This document shows, one piece after another, positions 17,769 to 27,210 of a stretch of 64,000 nucleotides of DNA. Position 1 is the stretch's first letter. Each line of letters starts with the position of its first letter. Source of the DNA: Methylocella tundrae. Lineage in GTDB: Bacteria > Pseudomonadota > Alphaproteobacteria > Rhizobiales > Beijerinckiaceae. Both the position numbers and the translations under genes were made by a program. Below the pieces are notes generated by a model. It had not been told where the DNA came from and searched no databases. It saw only the letters and a list, made by a program, of their open reading frames with translations. Location: the NCBI RefSeq assembly GCF_038024855.1, contig NZ_CP139089.1, forward strand, positions 2,762,501-2,826,500, read 5' to 3'.

Positions 17769-18541
17769 CGACCATCAGCTTTCAAAATGTCTGGAAGGAA
17801 TATGATGGCCGCGTCGTGCTCGAAAAGCTTTCGCTCGACATAGCGCCGCACGCCTTCGTCGCGCTCGTCGGCCCATCCGGCTGCGGCAAGACGACGTTCC
17901 TGCGCATGCTTCTCAGCGAGGAAACGCCGACGCGCGGACGCATCCTTGTCGATGGGAAGGAGCTGCCGCGAGAGCCGACCGTCGACCGCGGCGTGGTGTT
18001 TCAGCGTTACTCCGTATTCCCGCATCTGACGGTTCTCGAGAATGTCGTGCTTGGCAAGGAATTCGCCGGCTCGAAATTCTTTGGCGCGCTTTTCGGAAAA
18101 GCGAGGCGCAAAGTCGCAGAAGAAGCGATGGCGCTGCTCGAGGAGGTCGGCCTTTCCGCCTCGCTCACCAAATACCCGGCGCAATTGTCAGGGGGCATGC
18201 AGCAGCGTCTCGCGCTGGCCCAGGCGCTGATCACGCGGCCGAAAATTCTGTTGCTCGACGAGCCCTTTGGCGCCCTCGATCCTGGCATCAGAGCGGACAT
18301 CCATGAGCTGATGCTCCGCCTCTGGAGAGAAACGCAGATGACGGTCATCATGGTAACGCATGATCTCAGCGAGGCGTTCCGTCTTGGCACGCGAGTGCTC
18401 GCCTTTGAACGCAAGGAAAACAGCCTGCTCGAGCCCGAGCGGTTTGGCGCCACAATCACGAGAGATCTCGACGTATGGCCGCCAAAGCACGCGCCCTGGA
18501 ATGTCCCCGCTCCGCGAAAGGGGCCGAAAAAAAGCTCCTGA
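17765..18541 (+). CDS. ABC transporter ATP-binding protein of the guanidine uptake system
   Basis: A 258-residue ATPase. Walker A GPSGCGKTT (36-44), the Q-loop VVFQRYSVFPHLTVLENV, signature LSGGMQQRLALAQAL, Walker B ILLLDEPFGALD and the switch His in MVTHDLSEAF are all intact. It belongs to the SsuB/TauB-like class. Its start overlaps the permease stop. The C-terminus extends past the usual ATPase core by about 30 basic residues. It energises import of the operon's substrate, inferred to be guanidine. Confidence 0.92.
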   Translation: MTTISFQNVWKEYDGRVVLEKLSLDIAPHAFVALVGPSGCGKTTFLRMLLSEETPTRGRILVDGKELPREPTVDRGVVFQRYSVFPHLTVLENVVLGKEFAGSKFFGALFGKARRKVAEEAMALLEEVGLSASLTKYPAQLSGGMQQRLALAQALITRPKILLLDEPFGALDPGIRADIHELMLRLWRETQMTVIMVTHDLSEAFRLGTRVLAFERKENSLLEPERFGATITRDLDVWPPKHAPWNVPAPRKGPKKSS

Positions 18542-18624
18542 ATCTTTCTTCCTGCCGGGACGACCCGGCGCGACATGAGGATTGGGCCAGGACGACCTGG
18601 CGCTGGCCAGCAAGGACCAAAGTC

Positions 18625-19446
18625 ATGAGTCTGTTAGATGCATCGACGCCCGAGCAGCATCGGGAGCGTTATCTCGAATTGAAGCGCAACGCCGCGCAAA
18701 GACTGCGCGCGCAGGCGCCTCGTGAGCTGGCCCCATCTGTCGCGCGCCCGCTTACGCGCGATGAAATCCTGTGGCGCGAAACGATCCCGGACGGATGGTA
18801 TTGGTCGCGCAAGATCAATCGCGGCGAAAAGTTGCGCATCGTCAACACGAGCGGGCGAGCCTCCGTCTCGACGCTGATCTGGAACGCCGACGATGTGAGC
18901 GAACGCTATAACGCGGGGGACACCGTCAAGATCCAGTGGAATGCGCTGCTCGGCAAGGGCGATGTGCTGTTCTCGGACATGGGGCGCGTGCTCGCCTCGA
19001 TCACGGAGGATAGCGGCGCCGATCATGACGCGCTCGTCGGCGGCAGCACCAAAGCGACCAATGAGCAACGTTATGGCGGGGCGCCTGTACGCAACACGCG
19101 CGATAATTTTTGTCTCGCCGCCGCCAAGCTCGGCCTGACGCGCCGCGACATCATGCCGTGCGTCACCTTCTTTGCGCCGGTGCGGACCGACGCTAAGGGC
19201 GCTCTGGCGTGGAGCGAAGCCTCGCGGAAGGCCGGTGATTTTGTGGAGCTCAGGGCGGAAATGAACCTGCTCATCGCTTTGTCCAACTGTCCGCATCCTT
19301 ACGATCCGCGCCCCGATTACGCGCCGGGTTCGGTTGAGGCCACCGTGTTTCGCGCCATGCCTGCCGACGAGGCCGATCTGTGCCGCGGCGCCAGCGAAGA
19401 AGCAAGGCGCGGCTTTGAAAACACCGATGCGCTGTTTGGCGCGTGA
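18625..19446 (+). CDS. DUF1989 protein, probable carboxyguanidine deiminase subunit (urea carboxylase-associated protein 2)
   Basis: A 273-residue DUF1989 protein of the type long called urea carboxylase-associated protein 2. Family work has shown that the two DUF1989 partners form carboxyguanidine deiminase (CgdA/CgdB), which removes ammonia from carboxyguanidine to give allophanate. Motifs visible include ISKINRGEKLRIVNTSGRASVSTLIWNADD-type sequence, NTRDNFCLAAAKLGL and LLIALSNCPHPYDPRPDY, with Cys/His residues fitting a metal site. An in-frame open stretch upstream to 18475 was rejected: the ATG at 18625 starts the homology. The neighbouring gene encodes the partner subunit. Confidence 0.85.
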   Translation: MSLLDASTPEQHRERYLELKRNAAQRLRAQAPRELAPSVARPLTRDEILWRETIPDGWYWSRKINRGEKLRIVNTSGRASVSTLIWNADDVSERYNAGDTVKIQWNALLGKGDVLFSDMGRVLASITEDSGADHDALVGGSTKATNEQRYGGAPVRNTRDNFCLAAAKLGLTRRDIMPCVTFFAPVRTDAKGALAWSEASRKAGDFVELRAEMNLLIALSNCPHPYDPRPDYAPGSVEATVFRAMPADEADLCRGASEEARRGFENTDALFGA

Positions 19447-19469
19447 ATGGCCGGGAGAGGAGTATAAGC

Positions 19470-20120
19470 ATGTCAGCTATAACGACTTCCGTCGATCCGG
19501 CGACCGCAATCTTCGACGCCATCGTGCCGGCGCGCGCGCCCTGGTCCGGCTTTGTGCGCAAGGGGCAGACGATCCGCATCGTTGATCTTGAGGGGCGGCA
19601 GGCCGTCGACGCGCTGTTCTACCGCGCCGACAATTTCGAGGAGCGCTACAGCGCGCAGGATACGCTGCGCGAACAGAAATCCGCCTATATCGGGCTCGGC
19701 TCGAAACTGATATCGAACGAAGGGAATGTCATGTTGCGCGTCGTCGCCGACAGCTGCGGGCTGCATGACACGTCAGCCGGCGCCTGTAGCTGCGAAAGCA
19801 ACGCGGTTCGCTTCGGCCACCACACAAAATATATGCATGCCTGCCGCGAGAACTTCACGCTCGAAATCGGCAAATATGGCATGGGCAAGCGCGATCTCGT
19901 CAGCAACATCAATTTCTTCATGAATGTGCCGATCGAGCCTAGCGGCGAACTGGCGATCGTCGACGGCGTCTCGGCGCCCGGCGGCTTTATTGATCTTACG
20001 GCCGAAATGGATGTGTTGTGCCTCATATCCAACTGCCCGCAGGTCAACAACCCCTGCAATGGCTTCAACCCGACGCCGATCCGCGTGTTGATTTTCGATC
20101 GAGGCGGCGAGGGGAAATAG
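19470..20120 (+). CDS. DUF1989 protein, probable carboxyguanidine deiminase subunit (urea carboxylase-associated protein 1)
   Basis: A 216-residue DUF1989 protein and the likely partner of the preceding gene. It has the family blocks [34 protein letters not shown], a Cys-rich loop [15 protein letters not shown] with nearby HH and Cys, NINFFMNVP and [21 protein letters not shown]. The two proteins share the fold but the Cys-rich loop is seen only here, suggesting unequal roles in the heteromer. The expected reaction is hydrolytic deimination of carboxyguanidine, between the carboxylase and allophanate hydrolase encoded just downstream. The 23-bp spacing to the gene before and 4 bp after indicate one operon. 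The start ATG is preceded by GGAGAGGAGT. Confidence 0.86.
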   Translation: MSAITTSVDPATAIFDAIVPARAPWSGFVRKGQTIRIVDLEGRQAVDALFYRADNFEERYSAQDTLREQKSAYIGLGSKLISNEGNVMLRVVADSCGLHDTSAGACSCESNAVRFGHHTKYMHACRENFTLEIGKYGMGKRDLVSNINFFMNVPIEPSGELAIVDGVSAPGGFIDLTAEMDVLCLISNCPQVNNPCNGFNPTPIRVLIFDRGGEGK

Positions 20121-20124
20121 GGCG

Positions 20125-23100
20125 ATGTTCAAAAAAGTTCTCATCGCCAACAGAGGCGAAATCGCCGGGCGCGTGATCCGAACCTTGCGTAAGCTCGGCG
20201 TTCGCTCCGTCGCCGTCTATTCCGACGCTGATCGCTTTTCGCCAACGGTGCTCGCAGCCGACGAACAGGTCCGCCTTGGCCCCGCGCCCGCGGCGCAAAG
20301 CTATCTCAACGTCGAGGCGGTGATCGCGGCATGCAAGGCGACGGGCGCCGAGGCCGTCCATCCGGGCTACGGATTCTTGAGCGAAAATCCAGGTTTCGCC
20401 GAACGGCTCGCAACTGAGGGGATCACATTCATCGGTCCGCGGCCGGAGCATATGCGCTCCTTCGGCCTGAAGCATAGGGCGCGCGAACTCGCCGCGCGCG
20501 CCAAGGCGCCGCTGCTGCCCGGCAGCGATCTTCTCGATACGCTCGATGAAGCGCTCAGCGAGGCGCGGCACATCGGCTATCCGGTCATGCTGAAAAGCAC
20601 GGCCGGTGGCGGCGGCATCGGCATGCAGCTCTGCTATGGCGATGAGGAGCTTGCCGCGCGCTTGGAGAGCGTGCGCCGGCTTGGCGCTAATAATTTCGGC
20701 GACAATCGCGTCTATCTCGAAAAATTCGTGGCGCGCGCGCGTCACGTCGAGGTGCAGATCTTTGGCGACGGCAAAGGCGGCGTGGTGGCGCTTGGCGAGC
20801 GCGATTGCTCGTTGCAGCGGCGCAACCAGAAGGTCATCGAGGAAACGCCGGCGCCAGGGCTTAGCGATGAGAATCGCGCCGCGCTGCGCGCGGCGGCAAT
20901 TTCGCTTGGGAAAGCTGTCGCCTATGAATCCGCCGGCACTGTTGAATTCGTATATGACGCCGATCAGCAGAAATTCTACTTTCTCGAAGTCAACACGCGG
21001 CTGCAGGTCGAGCATTGCGTGACTGAGGCGATCTTCGGCGTCGATCTCGTCGAATGGATGGTCAAGCAGGCGGCGGGCGATTTCACGCTGCCATCGCAGG
21101 CGAGCCTCGTCTCGAATGGGGCGGCGATCGAGGCGCGCGTCTACGCGGAAGATCCGTCAAAGGATTTTCGGCCGAGCACGGGACTGTTGACGCGGGTCAA
21201 ATTCGCCGAAGGCGTGCGGGTCGACGGCTGGATCGAAACCGGCGTCGAGGTCTCGCCCTATTACGATCCGTTGCTCGCCAAGGTGATCGCTTATGCTTCG
21301 ACGCGCGAGGCGGCGATCGAAAATCTGTCGCGCGCGCTGAGGGCGAGCGATATTTCCGGGCTTGAAAGCAATCTTCCCTATCTCGCGGCGGTTCTCGATC
21401 TTGAGCCTTTCCGCGCGGGCGAGATGATCACGAAGACGCTCAGCGAATTCACTTTCGTACCGCGCACGATCGACGTCCTTTCCGGCGGAACGCTATCCAG
21501 CGTTCAGGACTGGCCGGGACGTCTTGGCTATTGGAACGTCGGGGTTCCGCCGAGCGGGCCGATGGACGATCATCATTTTCGACTCGCCAACAGGATCGTC
21601 GGCAACCTTGAGGGCGCCGCCGGTCTCGAGCTTACCTTGCGGGGACCAACGCTTCGTTTCAATCTCGATACGATCATCGCACTGACCGGCGCCAGAATGA
21701 GCGCGACGCTCGACGGCGAGCCCGCGTCCTATGACGAGCCGATCGAGGTTCGCCGGGGTCAGGTGCTGACGCTCGGCGCCGTCAATGGTCCCGGCAACAG
21801 AACTTATCTCGCCATTCGCAACGGCATCGACGCGCCTCTCTATCTCGGCTCCAAGGCGACCTTCGCGCTTGGCAAATTCGGCGGCCACGCGGCGGGCGCC
21901 TTGCGCACGGGCGACGTTTTGCGCGTCGCCGAAACAGGAGCCGTATCGGCGCCGCAGAAGGCAGACGTGGAGCCGTGTGAACTCACGCATCATTGGATGA
22001 TCGACGTCCTCTATGGCCCGCATGGCGCGCCGGATTTCTTCAAGGAAGATGACATCGCCGAACTCTTTGCGACCGACTATGAGGTCCACTATAACAGCGC
22101 GCGAACGGGCGTGCGCCTGATCGGCCCCAAGCCGCGCTGGGCGCGGGCCGACGGCGGCGAGGCGGGACTGCATCCGTCCAACATCCACGACAACGCCTAT
22201 GCGATCGGCGCCGTCGATTTCACCGGCGACATGCCGATCATTCTGGGGCCCGATGGGCCGAGCCTTGGCGGCTTCGTCTGTCCTGTCGTCATCATCAAGA
22301 GCGATCTCTGGAAGGTCGGCCAGTTGCGGCCGGGCGACACAATCCGTTTTCGTCCGGCGCCTGTCCGGTCAACGAGCGGCGCGCTTGTCCGCGAGCGCGG
22401 CGATCCGATTTTGCATCGGCATGGCGAGGGCGACGCGGCGGTTTGCTACCGGCGCGCGGGGGATAGCTATCTCCTCGTCGAATTTGGCCCCATCGTGCTC
22501 GATCTCGGCCTTCGGATGCGGGTTCACCTGCTGCATCAGGCATTGATCGAGGCGGCTCTTCCCGGCGTTATTGATCTGACGCCGGGCATAAGGTCGTTGC
22601 AAATCCATTATGACGACGCGGCGCTGCCGCTGCGGCGTCTGCTCGATGAGGTCATGAAGCTTGAAGCAAATCTGCCGCCGGTCGATGAGGTCGAGATCGA
22701 AAGCCGCATCGTGCATCTGCCTCTGTCATGGAACGATGAGCAGGCGGAGCTTGCCATGCGCAAATATCAGGAGCTTGTGCGTCCCGATGCGCCGTGGTGC
22801 CCATCGAATATAGAGTTCATCCGCCGCATCAACGGTCTCGAAAGCATTGAGGACGTCCGTCATATTGTCTTCGACGCGAGCTATCTCGTCATGGGGCTTG
22901 GCGACGTCTATCTCGGCGCGCCGGTGGCGACGCCGCTCGATCCGCGTCATCGGCTGGTCACCACGAAATATAATCCCGCGCGCACATGGACCCCTGAGAA
23001 CGCCGTCGGCATCGGCGGCGCCTATCTTTGTGTTTACGGTATGGAAGGCCCGGGCGGCTATCAGCTCGTCGGCCGCACCATCCAGATGTGGAACAGCTGG

Positions 23101-23658
23101 CGCGCGACCGACGCTTTCGAGCCCGGAAAACCGTGGCTTTTGCGCTTCTTCGATCAGATCCGATTCTATCCCGTGAGCCACGAGGAGCTAACCGACGCGC
23201 GTGAGGCGTTCTTGCACGGACGCTACCCGCTGAAGATCGAGCCCACGACATTCAGTCTGAAGCGATATAAAGCGTTTCTGCGCGATAACGCCAAGGAGAT
23301 TGAAGCGGCTCAGACGCGCCAGCGCGCGGCATTCGAGGCAGAGCGCCGGCGCTGGGAGGAGCATGGCCTCAATCTTTTCGTCGAGGATCGGTCTGCAGAT
23401 GATCTGACGGAGATCATTCTACCCGATGGCGCGATTGCGATTGAGGCGCCGATGCCGGGCAATGTCTGGAAGATCGAGGCGGCCGCGGGCGAGCGCGTTG
23501 TCGCCGGCCAGACACTGGTCATTCTCGAATCCATGAAGATGGAGATCGCGGTTGCGGCGCCGGCGGGCGGCCGCCTCGTCGAAATCTCCTGTCAGGCCGG
23601 ACGTCCGGTACAAAATGGCCAACGTCTGGCCGTGATCGAAATCGAGGACGCGTCATGA
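20125..23658 (+). CDS. Biotin-dependent guanidine carboxylase (urea carboxylase family)
   Basis: A 1177-residue single-chain carboxylase. Domains in order: biotin carboxylase (1-450; [12 protein letters not shown] glycine loop, [29 protein letters not shown]), carboxyltransferase (about 460-1060; KipA/AHS2-like then KipI/AHS1-like parts, with [24 protein letters not shown]), and biotinyl carrier domain with ESMKMEI, the biotinylated Lys being about residue 1138. It uses ATP and bicarbonate. The family splits into true urea carboxylases and guanidine carboxylases; the riboswitch and the DUF1989 pair favour guanidine. Urea may be a side substrate. It overlaps the next gene by 4 bp. Coding quality is even throughout with no break. 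Confidence 0.93.
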   Translation: MFKKVLIANRGEIAGRVIRTLRKLGVRSVAVYSDADRFSPTVLAADEQVRLGPAPAAQSYLNVEAVIAACKATGAEAVHPGYGFLSENPGFAERLATEGITFIGPRPEHMRSFGLKHRARELAARAKAPLLPGSDLLDTLDEALSEARHIGYPVMLKSTAGGGGIGMQLCYGDEELAARLESVRRLGANNFGDNRVYLEKFVARARHVEVQIFGDGKGGVVALGERDCSLQRRNQKVIEETPAPGLSDENRAALRAAAISLGKAVAYESAGTVEFVYDADQQKFYFLEVNTRLQVEHCVTEAIFGVDLVEWMVKQAAGDFTLPSQASLVSNGAAIEARVYAEDPSKDFRPSTGLLTRVKFAEGVRVDGWIETGVEVSPYYDPLLAKVIAYASTREAAIENLSRALRASDISGLESNLPYLAAVLDLEPFRAGEMITKTLSEFTFVPRTIDVLSGGTLSSVQDWPGRLGYWNVGVPPSGPMDDHHFRLANRIVGNLEGAAGLELTLRGPTLRFNLDTIIALTGARMSATLDGEPASYDEPIEVRRGQVLTLGAVNGPGNRTYLAIRNGIDAPLYLGSKATFALGKFGGHAAGALRTGDVLRVAETGAVSAPQKADVEPCELTHHWMIDVLYGPHGAPDFFKEDDIAELFATDYEVHYNSARTGVRLIGPKPRWARADGGEAGLHPSNIHDNAYAIGAVDFTGDMPIILGPDGPSLGGFVCPVVIIKSDLWKVGQLRPGDTIRFRPAPVRSTSGALVRERGDPILHRHGEGDAAVCYRRAGDSYLLVEFGPIVLDLGLRMRVHLLHQALIEAALPGVIDLTPGIRSLQIHYDDAALPLRRLLDEVMKLEANLPPVDEVEIESRIVHLPLSWNDEQAELAMRKYQELVRPDAPWCPSNIEFIRRINGLESIEDVRHIVFDASYLVMGLGDVYLGAPVATPLDPRHRLVTTKYNPARTWTPENAVGIGGAYLCVYGMEGPGGYQLVGRTIQMWNSWRATDAFEPGKPWLLRFFDQIRFYPVSHEELTDAREAFLHGRYPLKIEPTTFSLKRYKAFLRDNAKEIEAAQTRQRAAFEAERRRWEEHGLNLFVEDRSADDLTEIILPDGAIAIEAPMPGNVWKIEAAAGERVVAGQTLVILESMKMEIAVAAPAGGRLVEISCQAGRPVQNGQRLAVIEIEDAS

Positions 23659-25472
23659 TTCCCGAGATGCTGCAAATTGAGGTTCTGCGCGATGGCTATC
23701 GCCAGGAGAAATTCACCCCGCGGGATGTCATGCTCGAAGTGCTGAAGCGGATTGACGCCTATGATCCGGCGGTGTGGATCAGCCGCGTCGAGGAAAGCGA
23801 GATCCTCGCCCGGGCGGGAAAGCTGCAGCAGGACAGGACGCTGATGGCGCATTTGCCGCTCTATGGCGTTCCCTTCGCGGTGAAGGACAATATGGACGTT
23901 CGGGGAATGCCGACGACGGCCGCTTGTCCCGCCTTCGCCCATACGCCCGAGAAAAGCGCGAGCGCCATCGACGCGTTGCTGGCGGCGGGCGCCATATTGA
24001 TCGGCAAGACCAATCTCGATCAGTTCGCGACGGGTCTCAACGGGACGCGCTCGCCCTATGGCGCGCCACGCTGCGTCTTTGATCATCGCTTCATATCGGG
24101 TGGGTCGAGCTCAGGTTCGGCGGTGGCTGTCGCCGCCGGGCTCGTGGCTTTCTCTTTAGGGACTGATACGGCTGGCTCGGGGCGCGTGCCCGCGGCCTTC
24201 AATAATGTCGTTGGATGGAAGCCGACCAAGGGCCTCATCAGCGCCGCGGGCGTATTGCCGGCCGTTCGCTCGCAAGATTGCGTCAGCATTTTCGCAAGCA
24301 GCTGCGCCGACGCAAAAATCATCGCGGAAATTACGCAGGGCTTTGACGCGCAAGACCCTTATTCGCGCGAGGGCGAAAGAGTGAGCCTTCCGACGAAGCG
24401 TTTCCGCTTCGGAGTTTTACGGCCGGACGACAGGGAGTTTTTCGGCGATGAAGAGGCCGCGGCGCTCTACGCGGGCGCCATTGATCGACTGACGGCGCTC
24501 GGTGGCCGCCCGGTCGAAATTGATTATGCGCCTTTCCAGCAGGCGGCTGCGCTCCTTTATGACGGCGCCTTCGTCGCCGAGCGTTTCGCCGCGATCGAAG
24601 ATTTCTTCAGGACGCACGCGCAGGAGATGGATCCGCAGGTGCGTCAGATCATCGGCAAGGCGTCAAATCTTTCGGCGGCGGATGCGTTCAAGGGCGAATA
24701 TCGGCTACGCGCCATAGCACGCGCGGCGGAGCGCGAATGGGAGCATTTCGACGTCATGCTGCTGCCGACGGCGCCCACGATTTTCACGGTCGATCAGATT
24801 GCCGAAGATCCGATCGGCGCGAATAGCCGGCTTGGCGTTTACACCCATTTCGTCAATCTGCTCGATTACGCCGCCATCGCAGTGCCCGCGGGATTTCGCG
24901 CCACGAGCCGCCTGCCCTTCGGCGTCACGCTGATCGGCCCGGCTTTTTCCGATTTCGATCTTGCCGTGATCGCCGACACGCTGCATCGATCTCTGGGCGA
25001 AGGCGTTGGCAAGGCTGTCGGCGCCGCCGCCGAGCCGCCGGTCTCGGTTGTGGAGCCCGCCTCCGGCGGGCGCATCCTCCTCGCCGTCGCGGGCGCGCAT
25101 CTTTCCGGCCTGCCCCTCAATCGCGAACTGACCGATCTCGGCGCGATTTTCGTGGAAACGACGAGGACGGCGCCATCCTATCGGCTGATCGCTCTGCAGG
25201 GGACGACGCCGCCAAAGCCCGGCCTCGTTCATGCGCCGGGCTTTGAGGGGCCGGGTATCGAGGTGGAGTTGTGGTCGCTCTCCGAGCGCGACTTCGGCCG
25301 CTTTGTTGCGGGCGTGCCGGCGCCAATGGGGATCGGCAAGGTAACGCTCGCGAGCGGCGCCGTGGTCCCGGGATTTTTATGCGAGGTTTTCGCGCTTGAT
25401 GGCGGCGAGGACATTACCGCTCTGGGGGGCTGGCGGGCCTATCTGACGGAACATGCGCCGGCGTCCTGCTAA
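23655..25472 (+). CDS. atzF: Allophanate hydrolase
   Basis: A 605-residue amidase-signature hydrolase that converts allophanate to ammonia and carbon dioxide through N-carboxycarbamate. The Ser-cisSer-Lys triad is visible: Lys77 in PFAVKDN, the cis-Ser in [15 protein letters not shown] and the nucleophile in [10 protein letters not shown]. After the amidase domain (to about 450) there is a C-terminal domain (about 475-600) found in full-length AtzF/DUR1-type enzymes, with [10 protein letters not shown] and PIGIGKVTL-like motifs. The start overlaps the carboxylase stop (ATGA). As last gene of the operon it releases the nitrogen in usable form. Confidence 0.95.
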   Translation: MIPEMLQIEVLRDGYRQEKFTPRDVMLEVLKRIDAYDPAVWISRVEESEILARAGKLQQDRTLMAHLPLYGVPFAVKDNMDVRGMPTTAACPAFAHTPEKSASAIDALLAAGAILIGKTNLDQFATGLNGTRSPYGAPRCVFDHRFISGGSSSGSAVAVAAGLVAFSLGTDTAGSGRVPAAFNNVVGWKPTKGLISAAGVLPAVRSQDCVSIFASSCADAKIIAEITQGFDAQDPYSREGERVSLPTKRFRFGVLRPDDREFFGDEEAAALYAGAIDRLTALGGRPVEIDYAPFQQAAALLYDGAFVAERFAAIEDFFRTHAQEMDPQVRQIIGKASNLSAADAFKGEYRLRAIARAAEREWEHFDVMLLPTAPTIFTVDQIAEDPIGANSRLGVYTHFVNLLDYAAIAVPAGFRATSRLPFGVTLIGPAFSDFDLAVIADTLHRSLGEGVGKAVGAAAEPPVSVVEPASGGRILLAVAGAHLSGLPLNRELTDLGAIFVETTRTAPSYRLIALQGTTPPKPGLVHAPGFEGPGIEVELWSLSERDFGRFVAGVPAPMGIGKVTLASGAVVPGFLCEVFALDGGEDITALGGWRAYLTEHAPASC

Positions 25473-25636
25473 GACGCCACGTTGCGGCGACAGTCACGCG
25501 AAACCGTACTTGCCGTCGCAAAGGTTCCGTTGTTTTCTCGATTTGCGTCGTGTCGCATAGGCGTTCCGTGGCGCGATTCGAAGCCGCGCCTTTTCAGGAC
25601 TGCGAACGCGTGACAGCGCAAGGCCAATCGAGGGAG

Positions 25637-26314
25637 ATGTCCGAAGCATCGCGATCAACCGCGACAAAACTTTGGCTGGGACTCGTCTTCGCCCTGGTGG
25701 CGGGATGGCTCGACGCCGTCGGCTTCATCGAGGTCGGTCAGTTCTACCTGTCCTTCATGAGCGGGAACACGACGCAGCTTGGCGTCGCCGCCGCCGCTTT
25801 TGATGGTCCCTCGATTCTGCGCGGGGCCAGCGTGATCGCGTCTTTTTTTCTTGGCGCATTTTTCGGAACGCTGCTCGCCGACGCCTCAGGACGGCTTCGG
25901 CTGCCGGTCGTGCTGATGATGGAATGCGCGCTGCTTGGCGCCGCCATCGGCTTGACGTTGATGCGCCCCGGCTTTTTCGCGCTGCTTCCAATCTCGGTTG
26001 CGATGGGCATGCAGAATACGCTGCGCCAGCTGGTCGGGCGCGCCGACGTCGGAAAGAGTTTTGTCACCGGCTCCCTGTTCGGCGCGGGTCAGTCGCTTGC
26101 GCGGGCGCTCACCGGCAAGGCCCCCGCCGCGGAATGGCTTGCGTTCCTCGCCGCATGGCTCGCCTTTGTTGCTGGCGCGGCCGGCGGCGCCTATGCGCTT
26201 CACCGCTCAAGCCTTATCGCAAATCTCGCCTGCATGACGGCGCTGCTCGCCGTCCTCGCCGCACTGACCGCGCCCGCCCGCGGCGTCGGGAATGATCTGG
26301 ACGCCGCAGGATAA
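25637..26314 (+). CDS. DUF1275 (YoaK-like) integral membrane protein
   Basis: A 225-residue membrane protein with about six hydrophobic segments. The segment GWLDAVGFIEVGQFYLSFMSGNTTQLGVA near the N-terminus is the hallmark of DUF1275/YoaK proteins, and GMQNTLRQLVGRADVGKSFVTGSLFGAGQSLARAL is the second conserved block. Function is unknown; members are considered transporter-like. ATG at 25637 has AGGGAG just upstream, better than the codon at 25550. It sits 165 bp downstream of atzF and could be a separate unit. Confidence 0.85.
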   Translation: MSEASRSTATKLWLGLVFALVAGWLDAVGFIEVGQFYLSFMSGNTTQLGVAAAAFDGPSILRGASVIASFFLGAFFGTLLADASGRLRLPVVLMMECALLGAAIGLTLMRPGFFALLPISVAMGMQNTLRQLVGRADVGKSFVTGSLFGAGQSLARALTGKAPAAEWLAFLAAWLAFVAGAAGGAYALHRSSLIANLACMTALLAVLAALTAPARGVGNDLDAAG

Positions 26315-26355
26315 ACGGAAATCAATGAAGCCACGCCAGCAAAGCGAAGGCGATG

Positions 26356-26883
26356 TCAGTCCAGCGCCTTCCTTCGTTTCGGCCAGGACATTCGCGCTCG
26401 TTTGGGCCAGGACATTCGCGGCCCCGGCCATTCTCTCTCATCGATCGGCCACACCCGTTGAATCATGCCATAGAGAAACGCCGTGGTCAGTCCAAAGAGG
26501 ATCATCCCGTTCAGCGCCTCAAGGGCGCCCATCAGGCGCCAATGCTCCGCGAGAAAAAGATTTTCGTGGCCATAGGTCGTCATCGCGCTGAGAGAATACA
26601 GCATGGCTCCTTTCGTATCGGGAAGCGCGCCGAGGCCCCAGTACGCACCGGCCCATATGGCGGCCTCGGTCCCGTGCAGAAGGGTCGCCGAAAGCGTGGT
26701 GACGCCCATGACGATGGCAAACTTCAACAGAAAGTGACGCCGGTCTTTGAAGCCGCCCAGCGCCCGGAGCACATTCGCGTTGATGAAGCCAAGGCCTATG
26801 ACGTGAAAAATGACGTTGAGGGCAATCAAGGGAAGGCCCCAGGCCCAGTTTCCGTTCCAGGCTAAAGCGTCATGATCGTTCAT
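26356..26883 (-). CDS. Two-transmembrane ion-channel-like protein with a C-terminal tandem repeat
   Basis: A 175-residue membrane protein. Hydrophobic segments lie at about 12-33 (WGLPLIALNVIFHVIGLGFI), 52-80 and 125-148 (ALEALNGMILFGLTTAFLYGM). The sequence YSLSAMTTYGHENLF resembles a pore helix and filter of the two-TM potassium-channel superfamily, though the canonical T-x-G-Y/F-G is not exact, so ion selectivity is unknown. The tail carries RMSWPKRA then RMSWPKRR, an eight-residue duplication encoded by a DNA direct repeat. ATG at 26883 has GAGGAC upstream; a Met 11 codons earlier is also possible. Confidence 0.7.
   Translation of the reverse strand: MNDHDALAWNGNWAWGLPLIALNVIFHVIGLGFINANVLRALGGFKDRRHFLLKFAIVMGVTTLSATLLHGTEAAIWAGAYWGLGALPDTKGAMLYSLSAMTTYGHENLFLAEHWRLMGALEALNGMILFGLTTAFLYGMIQRVWPIDEREWPGPRMSWPKRARMSWPKRRKALD
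26381..26428. repeat. 24-bp tandem direct repeat at the 3' end of the channel gene
   Basis: The 16-mer GGCCAGGACATTCGCG occurs at 26381-26396 and again at 26405-26420, a period of 24 bp or eight codons. The rest of the unit has diverged. The period keeps the reading frame and gives the RMSWPKR duplication in the protein tail, so it probably arose by slippage or unequal exchange. Confidence 0.75.
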
Positions 26884-27210
26884 TTTGTCCTCTGGACCGC
26901 GCGCCAGCACATTCATTCGCGCTTGGCGACCCTGAAGAAAACAGAGGCGTGGCCGTCTTCGCCTTTGTCTTCCTTGCGCGGGACGGATTTATAGCGCGGC
27001 CGATCGGGACTGCAAAAGCCTTGCTCGCGCGTGATTTTCCTTTGAATGCACCGTCGGCCAGAAAAAGAGGCGGTTCGCCGAAAAAGTAAACTAAATATTC
27101 TCAGGCTGAACATCAGGACAATCTGGCGAATCGTTCAACTTGACTTCGGCAGGGTTGCAGGCTAAAAACTGTTAGTTTATAATATTAATGACTTATGGAC
27201 AGTCGGCAAC
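26884..27210. other. 327-bp intergenic region between the channel gene and the flippase gene
   Basis: Divergent genes flank this space and no credible gene is seen in it. It becomes AT-rich from about 27065, unusual for the window. The right-hand end contains a TATAAT-type promoter listed separately. The left-hand part should contain the channel-gene promoter, which was not resolved. Confidence 0.4.
27155..27183 (+). promoter_or_regulatory. Candidate sigma-70-type promoter of the flippase/glycosyltransferase pair
   Basis: A perfect TATAAT at 27178-27183 is preceded, with a 17-bp spacer, by TTGCAG at 27155-27160, a weak -35. The region is distinctly AT-rich within GC-rich DNA and lies 28-56 bp upstream of the start codon at 27211. 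The weak -35 suggests activator help or low expression. Confidence 0.45.
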
